A stretch of DNA of 64,000 bases from Phycisphaerales bacterium (GCA_020845755.1 JADLFE010000007.1:124001-188000); one strand, 5' to 3'. Positions 52,398 to 61,130 are shown, counted from the first letter of the stretch. Made by a program: numbers and translations. The notes: a model not told the origin generated them from the letters alone.

Positions 52398-54551
52398 ATG
52401 TCGCTGCTCGGGTTTCTCTCTTCGCTGATCGATCTCCTGCTGGTGATCGCGGGCTTTGGGCTCATCATCTTCCTGCACGAACTTGGGCACTTCCTGGCGG
52501 CCCGTTGGGCGGGGATTCGCGTGCTGGCGTTTGCGATCGGCTTCGGTCCGGCGCTCTTCTCGTGGCGGAAGGGGATCGGGCTGCGCGCGGGATCGAGCGA
52601 GGGCGAGGCGGTCAATCGTTTTCGCGGCGGCGAGCGGAACATCAGCCCGACGGAGTATCGCCTGAACTGGCTGCCGTTCGGCGGCTATGTGAAGATGCTG
52701 GGACAGGACGACGCGGACCCGACGGCGCGGAGCGACGCGCCCGACAGCTACCAGAGTTGCGTGCCGTGGAAGCGGATGGTCGTGATCTCGGCGGGCGTGA
52801 TCGCCAACCTGATCACGGCGGCGATCCTGTTCGTGATCGTGTTCTCGGCGGGGCTGAAGACCGAGCCGGCGAAGATCGGCGCGGTGTATCCGGGAACGCC
52901 GGCGGCGTCGGTGATCGCGCGGAACGCGGCAGACCTTGGCGTAGCGGAGCCGGGCCTGCGTCCGGGCGACGAGATCCTGGAGATCGACGGCGATGCGCCG
53001 CGGTCGTTCCAGGACATCATCCTCGCGGCCGCAATGGCCGAGCGCGACGTGCCGGTGGACATGACGGTGAAGCGTCCGGGGGTGAACGGCGTGCTGTCGT
53101 TCCGGATCACGCCGGAGATCGGGCCATTGTCGGGCCTGCTGGAATTTGGGTTCGCGCCGGCGCGGTCGGCGAAGGTGTTTGACTCAAAGCGAGAAGAAGA
53201 ACGCACGCTGATCAAGGATCAACTGGCGAAAATCGGGCTCACAGGTGTCAATCCCGGCATGATGCTGACGCGCGCCGGGAGCATCACGAGCGTGCTGTCA
53301 GGAGAGGACCTCCGGCGCGCGATCGAGAACTCGGGCGGCAGGGCGATCGAACTCGAGTTTGCGTCGGGCGATTCCGGCGCGACCAAGGTGGTCTCCACCA
53401 TCCAGCCGACGCCGGCGCTGCAGGACTCCAAGGTCACGCCCCCCTCGGGAACCACGACGATCCTCACCAACCTGCTCGGGCTCACGCCGGTGATGACCAT
53501 CTCGCCCGAGGGCGCGGGAGATGGCACGGGCGCGGAACACCCGAATCAGCGGGCCGAATCGCAGGGATTCAGATCGGGCGACATCTTTGTGCGGATCGGC
53601 GCAGTGGAGTTCCCGAGCCTCGCGCAGGGGATCGCGGAGATCAAGGGCAACGCGCGGAAGTCTGTGCCGGTGACGGTCGCTCGGGCCAAGGGTGATGGAT
53701 ACGAACTGGTCGACATCATGGCGAAGGTCGATTCCGACGGGCGGATCGGCTTTGTGCCGGGCGATACGGCGGACACGGACACGCTCTTAGCCATGCCGCC
53801 GCCGAGTGTAGTGAACGTGGAGACCGGTAGCACGGCGCGAACGACGAGCGCGGCGGCGGTGATCACTCGACCGGGACTGAAACTCGCGCGGGTCGCGGGA
53901 ACGCCGGTCGCGAACCTGCTGGAGGCGCGCGAGGCCCTGCGGGCGGCGACCAAGGACGCCGCGGCGGCGGGCAAGGACGCGGTGGTCGCGCTCGATCTTG
54001 ACGAGGGCGTTTTCACGGCGGGCGGCGCGCACCGGGTGACGATGGATTGGCGGATCGATGCCTCGGACGTGAAGGCGCTGCACGCGCTGACGTGGGCGGC
54101 GAAGGTGTCGCCGGCGATCTTTCAGCCCGAAGAGATCCTGCTCAAGGGTGACGGGCCAATCGACGCGATCCGGATCGGACTGGGCGAAACGCACCGCGTG
54201 ATGCTGAACACGTATGTGACGTTCGCCCGCCTGTTCCAGGGCACGGTGAAGATTGAGCACCTGAAGGGGCCGGTGGGCATCGCGCACCTTGGGAGCAAGG
54301 TGGCGTCGCGCGGGTTCATCTGGCTGTTGTTCTTCCTGGCGCTGATCAGCGTGAACCTGGCGGTGGTGAACTTCATGCCGCTGCCGATCGCCGACGGCGG
54401 GCAGTTCCTGTTCATTCTCGCGGAGCAGATCCGCGGCAAGCCGGTGCCGGCTGGATTCCAGAACGCGACGATGATCGCGGGGCTGCTGCTGATCGCGGGG
54501 CTGTTTCTGATCCTCACGTACAACGACATCGTGGGGATTCTGAAGCACTGA
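52398..54551 (+). CDS. rseP: site-2 protease RseP (intramembrane zinc metalloprotease), expanded
   Basis: A 717-residue membrane protease. The zinc motif HELGH is at residues 27-31 in the first membrane helix. The next part shows FGGYVKML and WKRMVVISAGVIANLITAAIL; two PDZ domains are likely (about residues 155-265 and 380-450; PGLRPGDEILEIDGD and GFRSGDIFVRIGAVEF), and NFMPLPIADGGQFLF near residue 655 supplies the Asp ligand. RseP cleaves anti-sigma factors in the membrane. E. coli RseP has 450 residues; the extra length is in the region between the PDZ parts and the C-terminal helices. Confidence 0.93.
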   Translation: MSLLGFLSSLIDLLLVIAGFGLIIFLHELGHFLAARWAGIRVLAFAIGFGPALFSWRKGIGLRAGSSEGEAVNRFRGGERNISPTEYRLNWLPFGGYVKMLGQDDADPTARSDAPDSYQSCVPWKRMVVISAGVIANLITAAILFVIVFSAGLKTEPAKIGAVYPGTPAASVIARNAADLGVAEPGLRPGDEILEIDGDAPRSFQDIILAAAMAERDVPVDMTVKRPGVNGVLSFRITPEIGPLSGLLEFGFAPARSAKVFDSKREEERTLIKDQLAKIGLTGVNPGMMLTRAGSITSVLSGEDLRRAIENSGGRAIELEFASGDSGATKVVSTIQPTPALQDSKVTPPSGTTTILTNLLGLTPVMTISPEGAGDGTGAEHPNQRAESQGFRSGDIFVRIGAVEFPSLAQGIAEIKGNARKSVPVTVARAKGDGYELVDIMAKVDSDGRIGFVPGDTADTDTLLAMPPPSVVNVETGSTARTTSAAAVITRPGLKLARVAGTPVANLLEAREALRAATKDAAAAGKDAVVALDLDEGVFTAGGAHRVTMDWRIDASDVKALHALTWAAKVSPAIFQPEEILLKGDGPIDAIRIGLGETHRVMLNTYVTFARLFQGTVKIEHLKGPVGIAHLGSKVASRGFIWLLFFLALISVNLAVVNFMPLPIADGGQFLFILAEQIRGKPVPAGFQNATMIAGLLLIAGLFLILTYNDIVGILKH

Positions 54552-54712
54552 GCGAAAGTCACATGGCCGAATAGCGGATCAAGAGACGGAGTGGCGGCGT
54601 GATCCGCGTGCGGCGCGTGGGCTGCGTGGGTGAAGCGAGTGAGCGGTCGTTATGCTTGACTCTCCCGGCGGTGCTCGCCGGGCAACGCGGATTGCACGGC
54701 ACGCGAGAGTTC

Positions 54713-55663
54713 ATGGACCGCATTCTCGAATCACTCCCGGGACTTTTGCTCTTGCTTGGCGAGGGGTTGGTGGTCGCGCTGGTGGCGCTGGTGGCGCACA
54801 CGGTTTGGACGATCACGCACCCGCCGCGCCGGACGTATACGACCGCACTGGCCGCGGGCAGGCCGACGGACCCGTCGAAGTTCCCTGAATCGCCGGAGTT
54901 TGAGGAGTGGATCTTTCGGGCCGCGCGAGGCTCGTATTCGCTCGACCTGCCGGTGTGGGACATCAAGGGTCGATGCGCCGGCGGGCCGGTCGTGATCCTG
55001 ACGCACGGCTGGGGCGATTCGCGCCTGGGGGCGCTCTCGCGCGTGCCGAGTCTGCTCGATCGCGCGTCGCGGATCATCGCGTGGGACATGGCAGGGAATG
55101 GCGAGGCACCGGGCACATGCACGCTCGGACATCACGAAGTGAGCGACTTGCTTTCGCTGATCGATCGCGTGGGGCGCGAGCGGGCGATCGTGCTGTTCGG
55201 CTGGTCGATGGGCGCGGGCGTGTCGATCGCGGCGGCGGCGCGGATCAGAGAACTCAAGGAGCCGCCGGAACTGGCGGGCGTGATCGCGGAGTCGGCGTAT
55301 CGGCTCGTGGGAACCTCAGCGCGGAACATGCTGATCGCCCAAGGCCTGCCGTATCGGGTGAACCTGCCGCTGGCGCTGCGTTGGATCGGGTGGCGTTGCG
55401 GGGCGGGAGCAAAGTGGCGCGGTTCGGATCGCGTGCCGATGGCCGCGGCGATCGGGTGCCCGGTGCTCTTCATTCACGGGCAGGACGACGTGATCTCCCC
55501 GCTGGACGACGCATTCGCGCTGGCGGGCGCGGCGAAGAACGCGCGGGTCGACGTGATTCCCGGCGCGGGGCATGTGGGTTTGTGGAGCGATCCGGCGAAT
55601 CGGGCGCGGTGTGAATCGGCGCTGGAGTGGGTGCTCAAGAAGGGAAATGCCGCCGCGGGGTAA
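54713..55663 (+). CDS. alpha/beta hydrolase with N-terminal membrane anchor
   Basis: A 316-residue protein starting MDRILESLPGLLLLLGEGLV, whose first 35 residues form a membrane segment. The catalytic domain follows: VVILTHGWGDS (oxyanion), VLFGWSMGAGVSIAAA (nucleophile elbow G-W-S-M-G), LFIHGQDDVISPLDDA (Asp) and GAGHVGLWSD (His). This completes the Ser-Asp-His triad. The substrate is unknown. deoC follows after a 132-base gap with a palindromic repeat. A longer frame from 54599 is not preferred. Confidence 0.88.
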   Translation: MDRILESLPGLLLLLGEGLVVALVALVAHTVWTITHPPRRTYTTALAAGRPTDPSKFPESPEFEEWIFRAARGSYSLDLPVWDIKGRCAGGPVVILTHGWGDSRLGALSRVPSLLDRASRIIAWDMAGNGEAPGTCTLGHHEVSDLLSLIDRVGRERAIVLFGWSMGAGVSIAAAARIRELKEPPELAGVIAESAYRLVGTSARNMLIAQGLPYRVNLPLALRWIGWRCGAGAKWRGSDRVPMAAAIGCPVLFIHGQDDVISPLDDAFALAGAAKNARVDVIPGAGHVGLWSDPANRARCESALEWVLKKGNAAAG

Positions 55664-55735
55664 GATCGCGTGCGAATCCACTCGAGGCTTTGTGCCGCGG
55701 CACGGAATCGCCACCTTTGAATTGCGCTCACCCGC

Positions 55736-55763
55736 TGGCGTGGGCAACAAGGTGACCACGCCA
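55736..55763. repeat. palindromic dispersed repeat, family 2, copy 3
   Basis: Imperfect inverted repeat TGGCGTGGGCAAC, loop AAG, GTGACCACGCCA, followed by CCC. Related to 9865-9887 and 18145-18169. Confidence 0.55.
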
Positions 55764-55795
55764 CCCAGAAGCGCCGGTGGCCTTACAATACAGGC

Positions 55796-56734
55796 ATGTT
55801 TGAGAGCCCCAGCGTTGACGCCGTCATGGCCGCGGAGCGAGCGGCGAGTTTCACGAAGCGATCGATCAAGAACGACGCGAAGCGCGCGGGCCTCGAGCTT
55901 GCGCTGTCGATGCTCGACCTGACGACGCTGGAGGGGAAGGACTCGCCGGAGAAGGTGCGGGCCCTGTGCCGGAAGGCGATCACGCCCGACGCGAATGATC
56001 CGAGCCTGCCGAGTTGTGCCGCGGTGTGCGTGTATCCGGCGCTGGTGAAGACGGCGCGAAATGCGCTGGCGGGTTCGGGCGTAAAGGTCGCGTCGGTCGC
56101 GACGGGGTTCCCCAGCGGGCAGTATCCGCTGGAGATCAGGCTCGAGGACGTGCGCCGGGCGGTGGGTGACGGGGCCGACGAGATCGACATGGTGATCAAC
56201 CGCGGCGCGTTCCTCGCGGGGAGATACCGGGAGGTCGCCGACGAGATCAGCCTCGTGAAAGAGGCGTGCGACGACGCGGACCTGAAGGTAATCCTGGAGA
56301 CCGGCGAACTCGAGACGCTCGATAACGTGCGGCGGGCAAGCGACCTTGCGATCCGCGCGATGAACGAGGCCGGCGGAGCCCACGGGCACTTCATCAAGAC
56401 TTCGACCGGCAAGGTTCAGCCTGCGGCGACGATGCCGGTCACGCTCGTGATGCTCGAGGCGATCCGCGATTGGTATCTGGAGACCGGGCAGGTCGTGGGC
56501 ATGAAGCCGGCCGGGGGAATCCGCACGGCTAAGCAGTCGCTGCACTACCTGGTGATGGTGAAAGAGACGCTCGGCGGGCTGGTGCAGACGGGAATCGAGG
56601 GCGAATATTGCCCGTGGCTCACGCCGGAGTTCTTCCGCTTCGGCGCGTCGACGCTGGCGAACGACGTGCTGCGGCAGATCGCGTGGCTGAAGCGCGGCGT
56701 GTATATGGCGTCGCATGATTTCAGCGAGGCGTAG
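55796..56734 (+). CDS. deoC: deoxyribose-phosphate aldolase
   Basis: A 312-residue class I aldolase that splits deoxyribose 5-phosphate into glyceraldehyde 3-phosphate and acetaldehyde. Marks are LSMLDLTTLEG, SCAAVCVYPALVKTARNAL, VASVATGFPSGQ, ADEIDMVINRGAFLAG, LKVILETGEL and HFIKTSTGKVQPAAT (Schiff-base Lys in FIKTS). The downstream ALDH and truncated ALDH suggest the acetaldehyde or a related aldehyde is oxidised. The length is above the short bacterial form (about 220) and fits the longer DeoC group. Confidence 0.94.
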   Translation: MFESPSVDAVMAAERAASFTKRSIKNDAKRAGLELALSMLDLTTLEGKDSPEKVRALCRKAITPDANDPSLPSCAAVCVYPALVKTARNALAGSGVKVASVATGFPSGQYPLEIRLEDVRRAVGDGADEIDMVINRGAFLAGRYREVADEISLVKEACDDADLKVILETGELETLDNVRRASDLAIRAMNEAGGAHGHFIKTSTGKVQPAATMPVTLVMLEAIRDWYLETGQVVGMKPAGGIRTAKQSLHYLVMVKETLGGLVQTGIEGEYCPWLTPEFFRFGASTLANDVLRQIAWLKRGVYMASHDFSEA

Positions 56735-56774
56735 GTGAAGTGGGCAATGGCCGGTAGGCAATGGGAAAGAGGCC

Positions 56775-57665
56775 GTGGACGAAGAGGCATCACAAGTTTG
56801 CGGCGGATCGGGTCATGGCTCGGGCGGCGGTGCGGGCACAGGGCCCGGTGTTGGCGTCGTTGCTGGGGCGGCAGTCTCGCGGACACGGCGCAGGCCTTCG
56901 ATTGGGCTGATGTGGCCGCTGGTGCTGGCGGTGGTCGTTGGCGTGATCGCACCGTTCGGCGTGGCGATCGTGGGAACGCTGGTGACCGAGCCGCTGGCGA
57001 GCGCGCCGATCGAGAGCGGGCCCTATGTGCTGCAAGCGGACGGCACGCAGAAGCTCGATCGGGGATGGCTGTGGCCAGCGCCGGTGGAATGGGGAACGCC
57101 GGATCAGTATCAGGTGCAGCGGAATTGGCTGGCTGCGATCGAGATGGCCACGACCTCCAAGCCCGTGATTAACTCAAGCGCCGCTTCGGCATCCGGCACG
57201 TCGGCTCCACGGTCATTCCATGCTCAAATGAACGCGGGACTTCAGCGGAGAAACGCCTGCGGCTGGCCGGTGTCGATATTTGAAGTACGAGATCCTCCGG
57301 ACCAAGGAGAACAACCTCTCCGGTTCGCGTTCGCGGCTTGGCACTTCGAGTATCGCCCGCAGCAATCAGCGTTCTTGATCTTCCCGGCGGCCCGCCAACC
57401 CACCGGGGCCGTCTCACTGGCCAAGTCAATGCCCACACGCATCTACTGGCCAGGCCTCGCGTTCAACACCATCTTCTTCGGCGTGCTGTTTCTGGTGATG
57501 TTCATCCTGCCGAGGCGTGCGAAGATCGCAAGGAGGAGGCGACTCGGGCTGTGCCTCGCTTGCGGCTATGACCTTGCGGGGCTGGCGAGGTGCCCGGAAT
57601 GTGGGCTGCAGTCGGCAGAGGAATCGCCGGCGAATTCCGCGGCGGCGCCATCGCCCGTACCATGA
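56775..57665 (+). CDS. membrane protein with C-terminal zinc ribbon
   Basis: A 296-residue protein from GTG 56775, with a Gly-rich N-terminus, one membrane helix (VLAVVVGVIAPFGVAIVGTL), a soluble extracytoplasmic part (about residues 80-225), a second helix (PGLAFNTIFFGVLFLVMFIL), then R-R-A-K...RRRRLGLCLACGYDLAGL with a CPECG ribbon and a short tail. The ribbon is at the C-terminus rather than the N-terminus. This two-helix architecture is common in planctomycetes; function unknown. The ALDH gene starts five bases after its stop, so the two may be co-transcribed. Confidence 0.78.
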   Translation: MDEEASQVCGGSGHGSGGGAGTGPGVGVVAGAAVSRTRRRPSIGLMWPLVLAVVVGVIAPFGVAIVGTLVTEPLASAPIESGPYVLQADGTQKLDRGWLWPAPVEWGTPDQYQVQRNWLAAIEMATTSKPVINSSAASASGTSAPRSFHAQMNAGLQRRNACGWPVSIFEVRDPPDQGEQPLRFAFAAWHFEYRPQQSAFLIFPAARQPTGAVSLAKSMPTRIYWPGLAFNTIFFGVLFLVMFILPRRAKIARRRRLGLCLACGYDLAGLARCPECGLQSAEESPANSAAAPSPVP

Positions 57666-57669
57666 TGGC

Positions 57670-59307
57670 ATGGCACGTACCTCGCCCAAGCAAAGCACGT
57701 CCAAGCGGACCACGCCCACCAAGCAAGCAACCAAGCCCGCTGGTACCACTCCACGCGGAAAGGCGGGCTCTGGCACCGCGGCTCAAAACATGCCGGTGTC
57801 CTCGGCCAAGTCGTCTCGCGGCGACACGTGGGACTATGCGCCCGCGCCCGAGACCGTAAAGGTTGCCATCGCCGATCGCTATGACCTGTTCATCAACGGC
57901 GAGTTTGTCCCACCGCGTGACGGCGGCGCCGACGGCTATTTCGACACGATCAACCCTGCAACCGAGGCCACGCTCAGCCGCGTCGCGCAGGGATCGGCGG
58001 AGGATGTTGATCGCGCCGTGCGGGCGGCCCGCGAGGCATTCCCGATGTGGAGCGCGCTCAAGCCCATCGAGCGGGCCAAGTACATCTTCCGCCTGGCGCG
58101 GCGGATCCAGGAGCGAGCCCGCGAGTTGGCGGTTCTCGAGACGCTCGACTCCGGCAAGCCGATCAAGGAATCGCGCGATGTGGATGTGCCGCTGGTGGCG
58201 GGCCACTTTTTCTATCATGCGGGATGGGCGGATAAGCTCGCGTACGCGTTCCCGGGACGCACGCCGCGGGCGATTGGCGTGTGCGCACAAGTGATCCCGT
58301 GGAACTTCCCGCTGCTGATGGCGGCGTGGAAGCTTGCGCCGGCGCTGGCGTGCGGCAACACGTGCGTGCTGAAGCCCGCGGAGACCACGCCGCTCTCCGC
58401 GCTGCGGCTTGCGGAGATCTGCCGGGAGATCGAACTCCCGCCGGGCGTGGTGAACATCGTGACCGGCGACGGAAGGACCGGCGCGGCGCTGGTGTCGCAC
58501 CCGGACGTCGACAAGGTCGCGTTCACGGGCTCGACGGACGTCGGCAAGAAGATCGCCAAGAGCGTGGCCTCGACAGGGGCCGGCACGAGCAAGCGCCTCA
58601 CGCTCGAACTGGGCGGCAAGTCCGCCAACATCATCTTCGAGGACGCGAGCATCGACCAGGCAATCGAGGGGATCATCAGCGGCATCTACTTCAACCAGGG
58701 CGAGGTGTGCTGCGCCGGCTCGCGTTTGCTCGTGCAGGAATCGATCCTTGACCGCGTCGTGAAGAAACTCCGCGTGCGGATGGCATCGCTGCGCGTCGGC
58801 GATCCCATGGACAAGAACACCGACGTCGGCGCGGTGAACTCAAGCCAGCAACTCGCGACGGTGAAGAAGTATCTCGCGCTGGGCATTGAAGAAGGCGCCG
58901 AACTGGTGCTCCCCGGCGTGCGCGGCGAAGTGGAGGCGCAGACGCCAACTCGCGGCTTTGCCAAGGGCTACTTCTGCAGACCCTGCTTCTTCACGGACGT
59001 GCAGCCCTCGCACACGATCGCACGCGAGGAGATATTCGGCCCGGTGCTGAGCGTGATGAGTTTCCGCACGCCGGAGGAGGCGATCTCACGGGCGAATAAC
59101 ACGCCGTATGGCCTGGCGGCGGGCGTGTGGACCGACAAGGGCTCAAAGATCTTTGACGTCGCGCGGAAGCTGAAGGCGGGCGTGGTGTGGATGAACACGT
59201 ACAACAAGTTCGATCCGGCGTCGCCGTTCGGCGGGTTCAAGGAGAGCGGGTTTGGGCGCGAGGGCGGCGTGCAGGGATTGCGGGCGTATGTGAAGCTGGA
59301 TTCGTGA
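57670..59307 (+). CDS. aldehyde dehydrogenase, NAD(P)-dependent
   Basis: A 545-residue ALDH. A Lys/Thr/Pro-rich disordered N-terminus (about residues 1-55) precedes the start DTWDYAPAPETVKVAI, a leader I recall from ALDHs encoded with a short ALDH-like partner. The catalytic domain has ALAC-type cofactor marks (PWNFPLLMAAWKLAPALACG, FTGSTDVGKKIAKS), the general base Glu in LELGGKSAN and the nucleophilic Cys in NQGEVCCAGSR (about residue 347). REEIFGPVLSVM and NTPYGLAAGVWT are also present. Likely substrate: an aldehyde from deoxyribose or other sugar breakdown. deoC lies 0.9 kb upstream. Confidence 0.93.
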   Translation: MARTSPKQSTSKRTTPTKQATKPAGTTPRGKAGSGTAAQNMPVSSAKSSRGDTWDYAPAPETVKVAIADRYDLFINGEFVPPRDGGADGYFDTINPATEATLSRVAQGSAEDVDRAVRAAREAFPMWSALKPIERAKYIFRLARRIQERARELAVLETLDSGKPIKESRDVDVPLVAGHFFYHAGWADKLAYAFPGRTPRAIGVCAQVIPWNFPLLMAAWKLAPALACGNTCVLKPAETTPLSALRLAEICREIELPPGVVNIVTGDGRTGAALVSHPDVDKVAFTGSTDVGKKIAKSVASTGAGTSKRLTLELGGKSANIIFEDASIDQAIEGIISGIYFNQGEVCCAGSRLLVQESILDRVVKKLRVRMASLRVGDPMDKNTDVGAVNSSQQLATVKKYLALGIEEGAELVLPGVRGEVEAQTPTRGFAKGYFCRPCFFTDVQPSHTIAREEIFGPVLSVMSFRTPEEAISRANNTPYGLAAGVWTDKGSKIFDVARKLKAGVVWMNTYNKFDPASPFGGFKESGFGREGGVQGLRAYVKLDS

Positions 59308-59327
59308 GCCTTCGTGCGGCAAGTTCA

Positions 59328-59378
59328 CCGCGGAGATTTCACCGCGGAGAGCGCGGAGGACGCGGAGAAGAGGAGAGA
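59328..59378 (+). repeat. inverted repeat, left arm, flanking the GxxExxY gene
   Basis: A GA-rich stretch with TTCACCGCGGAGA repeated twice and continuing GCGCGGAGGACGCGGAGAAG. Its reverse complement recurs at 59853-59889. The arms face each other across the GxxExxY gene. Confidence 0.75.
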
Positions 59379-59453
59379 CGCTGATTGAGCTGTGCACGGT
59401 TCCAAGTGCATGCTGACGCCTTTGGGTGCGAGGATGATTGGCGAGGATGAGAC

Positions 59454-59894
59454 ATGGCTGCCGAGAATCACATCGGGCTCGAGCATGAGGCATTGACGCA
59501 GCAGATCATCCGCTGTGCAATTGATGTGCATAGGCAACTCGGGCCAGGATTGCTGGAGAGCACTTACGAGGCTTGTCTACTGCACGAACTCGTGCAAGCA
59601 GGCCTCAACGTCGAACGGCAACCCGATCTGCCGGTCGTGTACAAGGGAATGCGGATAGACGCTGGCTATCGCATCGACTTGCTCGTCGAGGGAACCGTGA
59701 TCGTCGAACTAAAGTCGGTCGACAAACTCGCGCCGATTCACGAGGCACAGCTCATCACGTATCTGCGTCTTTCCAATATGCCGGTCGGCTTGCTCTTCAA
59801 CTTCAATACCCGGGTGCTGAAGGACGGGTTGATTCGACGCGCGAATACAAGGTCTCCCCTCCCCGCTCTCCGCGATCTCCGCGGTGAACAATGA
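59454..59894 (+). CDS. GxxExxY family protein (PD-(D/E)XK nuclease-like)
   Basis: A 146-residue protein with the name-giving motif GLLESTY (residues 32-38), preceded by ALTQQIIRCAIDVHRQLGPG, and a PD-(D/E)XK-like core: RIDLLVEGTVIVELKSVDKL with Asp, Glu and Lys at the expected spacing. HEAQLITYLRLSNMPVGLLFNFN is the typical C-terminal part. Family members are scattered and often repeat-associated; biological role unknown. The last residues (SPLPALRDLRGEQ) are encoded by the right inverted repeat. Its TGA overlaps the ATG of the next gene. Confidence 0.9.
   Translation: MAAENHIGLEHEALTQQIIRCAIDVHRQLGPGLLESTYEACLLHELVQAGLNVERQPDLPVVYKGMRIDAGYRIDLLVEGTVIVELKSVDKLAPIHEAQLITYLRLSNMPVGLLFNFNTRVLKDGLIRRANTRSPLPALRDLRGEQ
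59853..59889 (-). repeat. inverted repeat, right arm, flanking the GxxExxY gene
   Basis: On the minus strand it reads TTCACCGCGGAGATCGCGGA followed by GAGCGGGGAG, matching the left arm at 59328-59378. It codes for the C-terminal end of the GxxExxY protein and touches the start of the next gene. Confidence 0.75.
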
Positions 59895-60982
59895 ATCCCC
59901 ACGACCCGACCCAACTCCCTGCGGACCTGCCCGTGCCGACGGACGACGGCGCGTGCCTGCACCTTCGCGGGAGCGTGCTCGCGGATGTCTCGCTCATGTC
60001 GACCTCGGGCGAGTGCGTGCCCTTGCGGTCGCTCCGCTCCCCCACTGTTTTCTTCTTCTATCCGCGCACGGGCGTGCCGGGCCAGCCGCCGTCGCTCGGC
60101 TTTGGCGGCGAGGAGTGGGACTCGATCCCCGGTGCTCGCGGCTGCACGCCGCAGTCCTGCGGCTATCGCGATCTGCACGGCGAGTTCCGCTCGCTGGGCG
60201 TGACGGTGCTCGGCGTCAGCACCAACACGAGCGAGCACCAGCGCGAGTTCAAGGCTCGCCAGCACGTGGCGTTCGAGTTTCTCAGCGACTGGGAACTGTC
60301 GCTCGCGCGCGCGATGCGGTTGCCGACTTTCGAGTTCCCCGTGGAGAGCGGCGGGCCAACAACGCTCTTGCACCGAATGGCGTGGTTTGTCACGCCCGAT
60401 CTCGACGGCGTGCCGCGGATCAGGCGCGTGTGGTATCCCGTCTTTCCGCCCGATCGCAACGCGGGCGATGTGCTGGAGTATCTCAAGTGGCGCGGGTCGA
60501 TCGTGGTGCGCGCGAAGCGCGCGGATGATGCCGCGTTCGTGCGCGAGGAACTGACCAAGCACTGGGGCGGCACGCAGATCTGGTCGATCGGGCGTGCGTT
60601 TCAGGCCGACGAGATCCCCGCGCTGATCGCGGAGGTGGATGGCAAGCCGGCGGGGCTGGTGACGTATGACGTTCACCCGGGCGGGTATCAGTTCGAGGTC
60701 GTAACGCTGAGCACGCGGCTGGAGCGGCTGGGGATCGGGGCGCGGCTGCTTGAGGCCGCGGAGGACATCGCGAGGCACGCTCGCTGCACGCGGATCTTCC
60801 TCACAACGACCAACGACAACACTGGCGCGATGACGATGTACCAGCGCGAGGGCTGGGAGCTGGCGGCGTTGCACCGTGGCAATGTCGATGAAGCGCGAAA
60901 GCGCAAGGCACAGATCCCGCTATTTGGGAACTTCGGCATCCGCGTGCGGAGCGAACTCGAACTTGAGAAGTGGCTGGAATAG
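59891..60982 (+). CDS. peroxiredoxin (BCP/PrxQ-like) fused to a GNAT acetyltransferase
   Basis: A 363-residue two-domain protein. Residues about 28-200 form a peroxiredoxin: VFFFYPRTGVPG, then GCTPQSCGYRD with the peroxidatic Cys85 and a nearby Cys90 as probable resolving Cys, and LGVTVLGVSTNTSEHQREF. Residues about 205-363 form a GNAT domain: IVVRAKRADDAAFVREELT, GKPAGLVTYDV, a motif A stretch ERLGIGARLLEAAEDIAR (R/Q-x-x-G-x-G/A) and NTGAMTMYQREGWEL. No stop or frame change lies between the domains. The pairing is unusual. The ATG overlaps the stop of the GxxExxY gene, whose repeat may have brought it into this position. Confidence 0.87.
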   Translation: MNPHDPTQLPADLPVPTDDGACLHLRGSVLADVSLMSTSGECVPLRSLRSPTVFFFYPRTGVPGQPPSLGFGGEEWDSIPGARGCTPQSCGYRDLHGEFRSLGVTVLGVSTNTSEHQREFKARQHVAFEFLSDWELSLARAMRLPTFEFPVESGGPTTLLHRMAWFVTPDLDGVPRIRRVWYPVFPPDRNAGDVLEYLKWRGSIVVRAKRADDAAFVREELTKHWGGTQIWSIGRAFQADEIPALIAEVDGKPAGLVTYDVHPGGYQFEVVTLSTRLERLGIGARLLEAAEDIARHARCTRIFLTTTNDNTGAMTMYQREGWELAALHRGNVDEARKRKAQIPLFGNFGIRVRSELELEKWLE

Positions 60983-61130
60983 CAGATGAGTCGAAGAGAC
61001 AACTTGGCGGAGTGAAGAAGAAGACGAAGAAGAAGGTGGCTTTCGTGGAGAGGGTGCCCCGCGGCCCGCGAGTCTGAAAGCCCTAGAATTGCCGAGCGAA
61101 CGTGCCGCCCCGCGGCTTTCGGAGCCAGAC

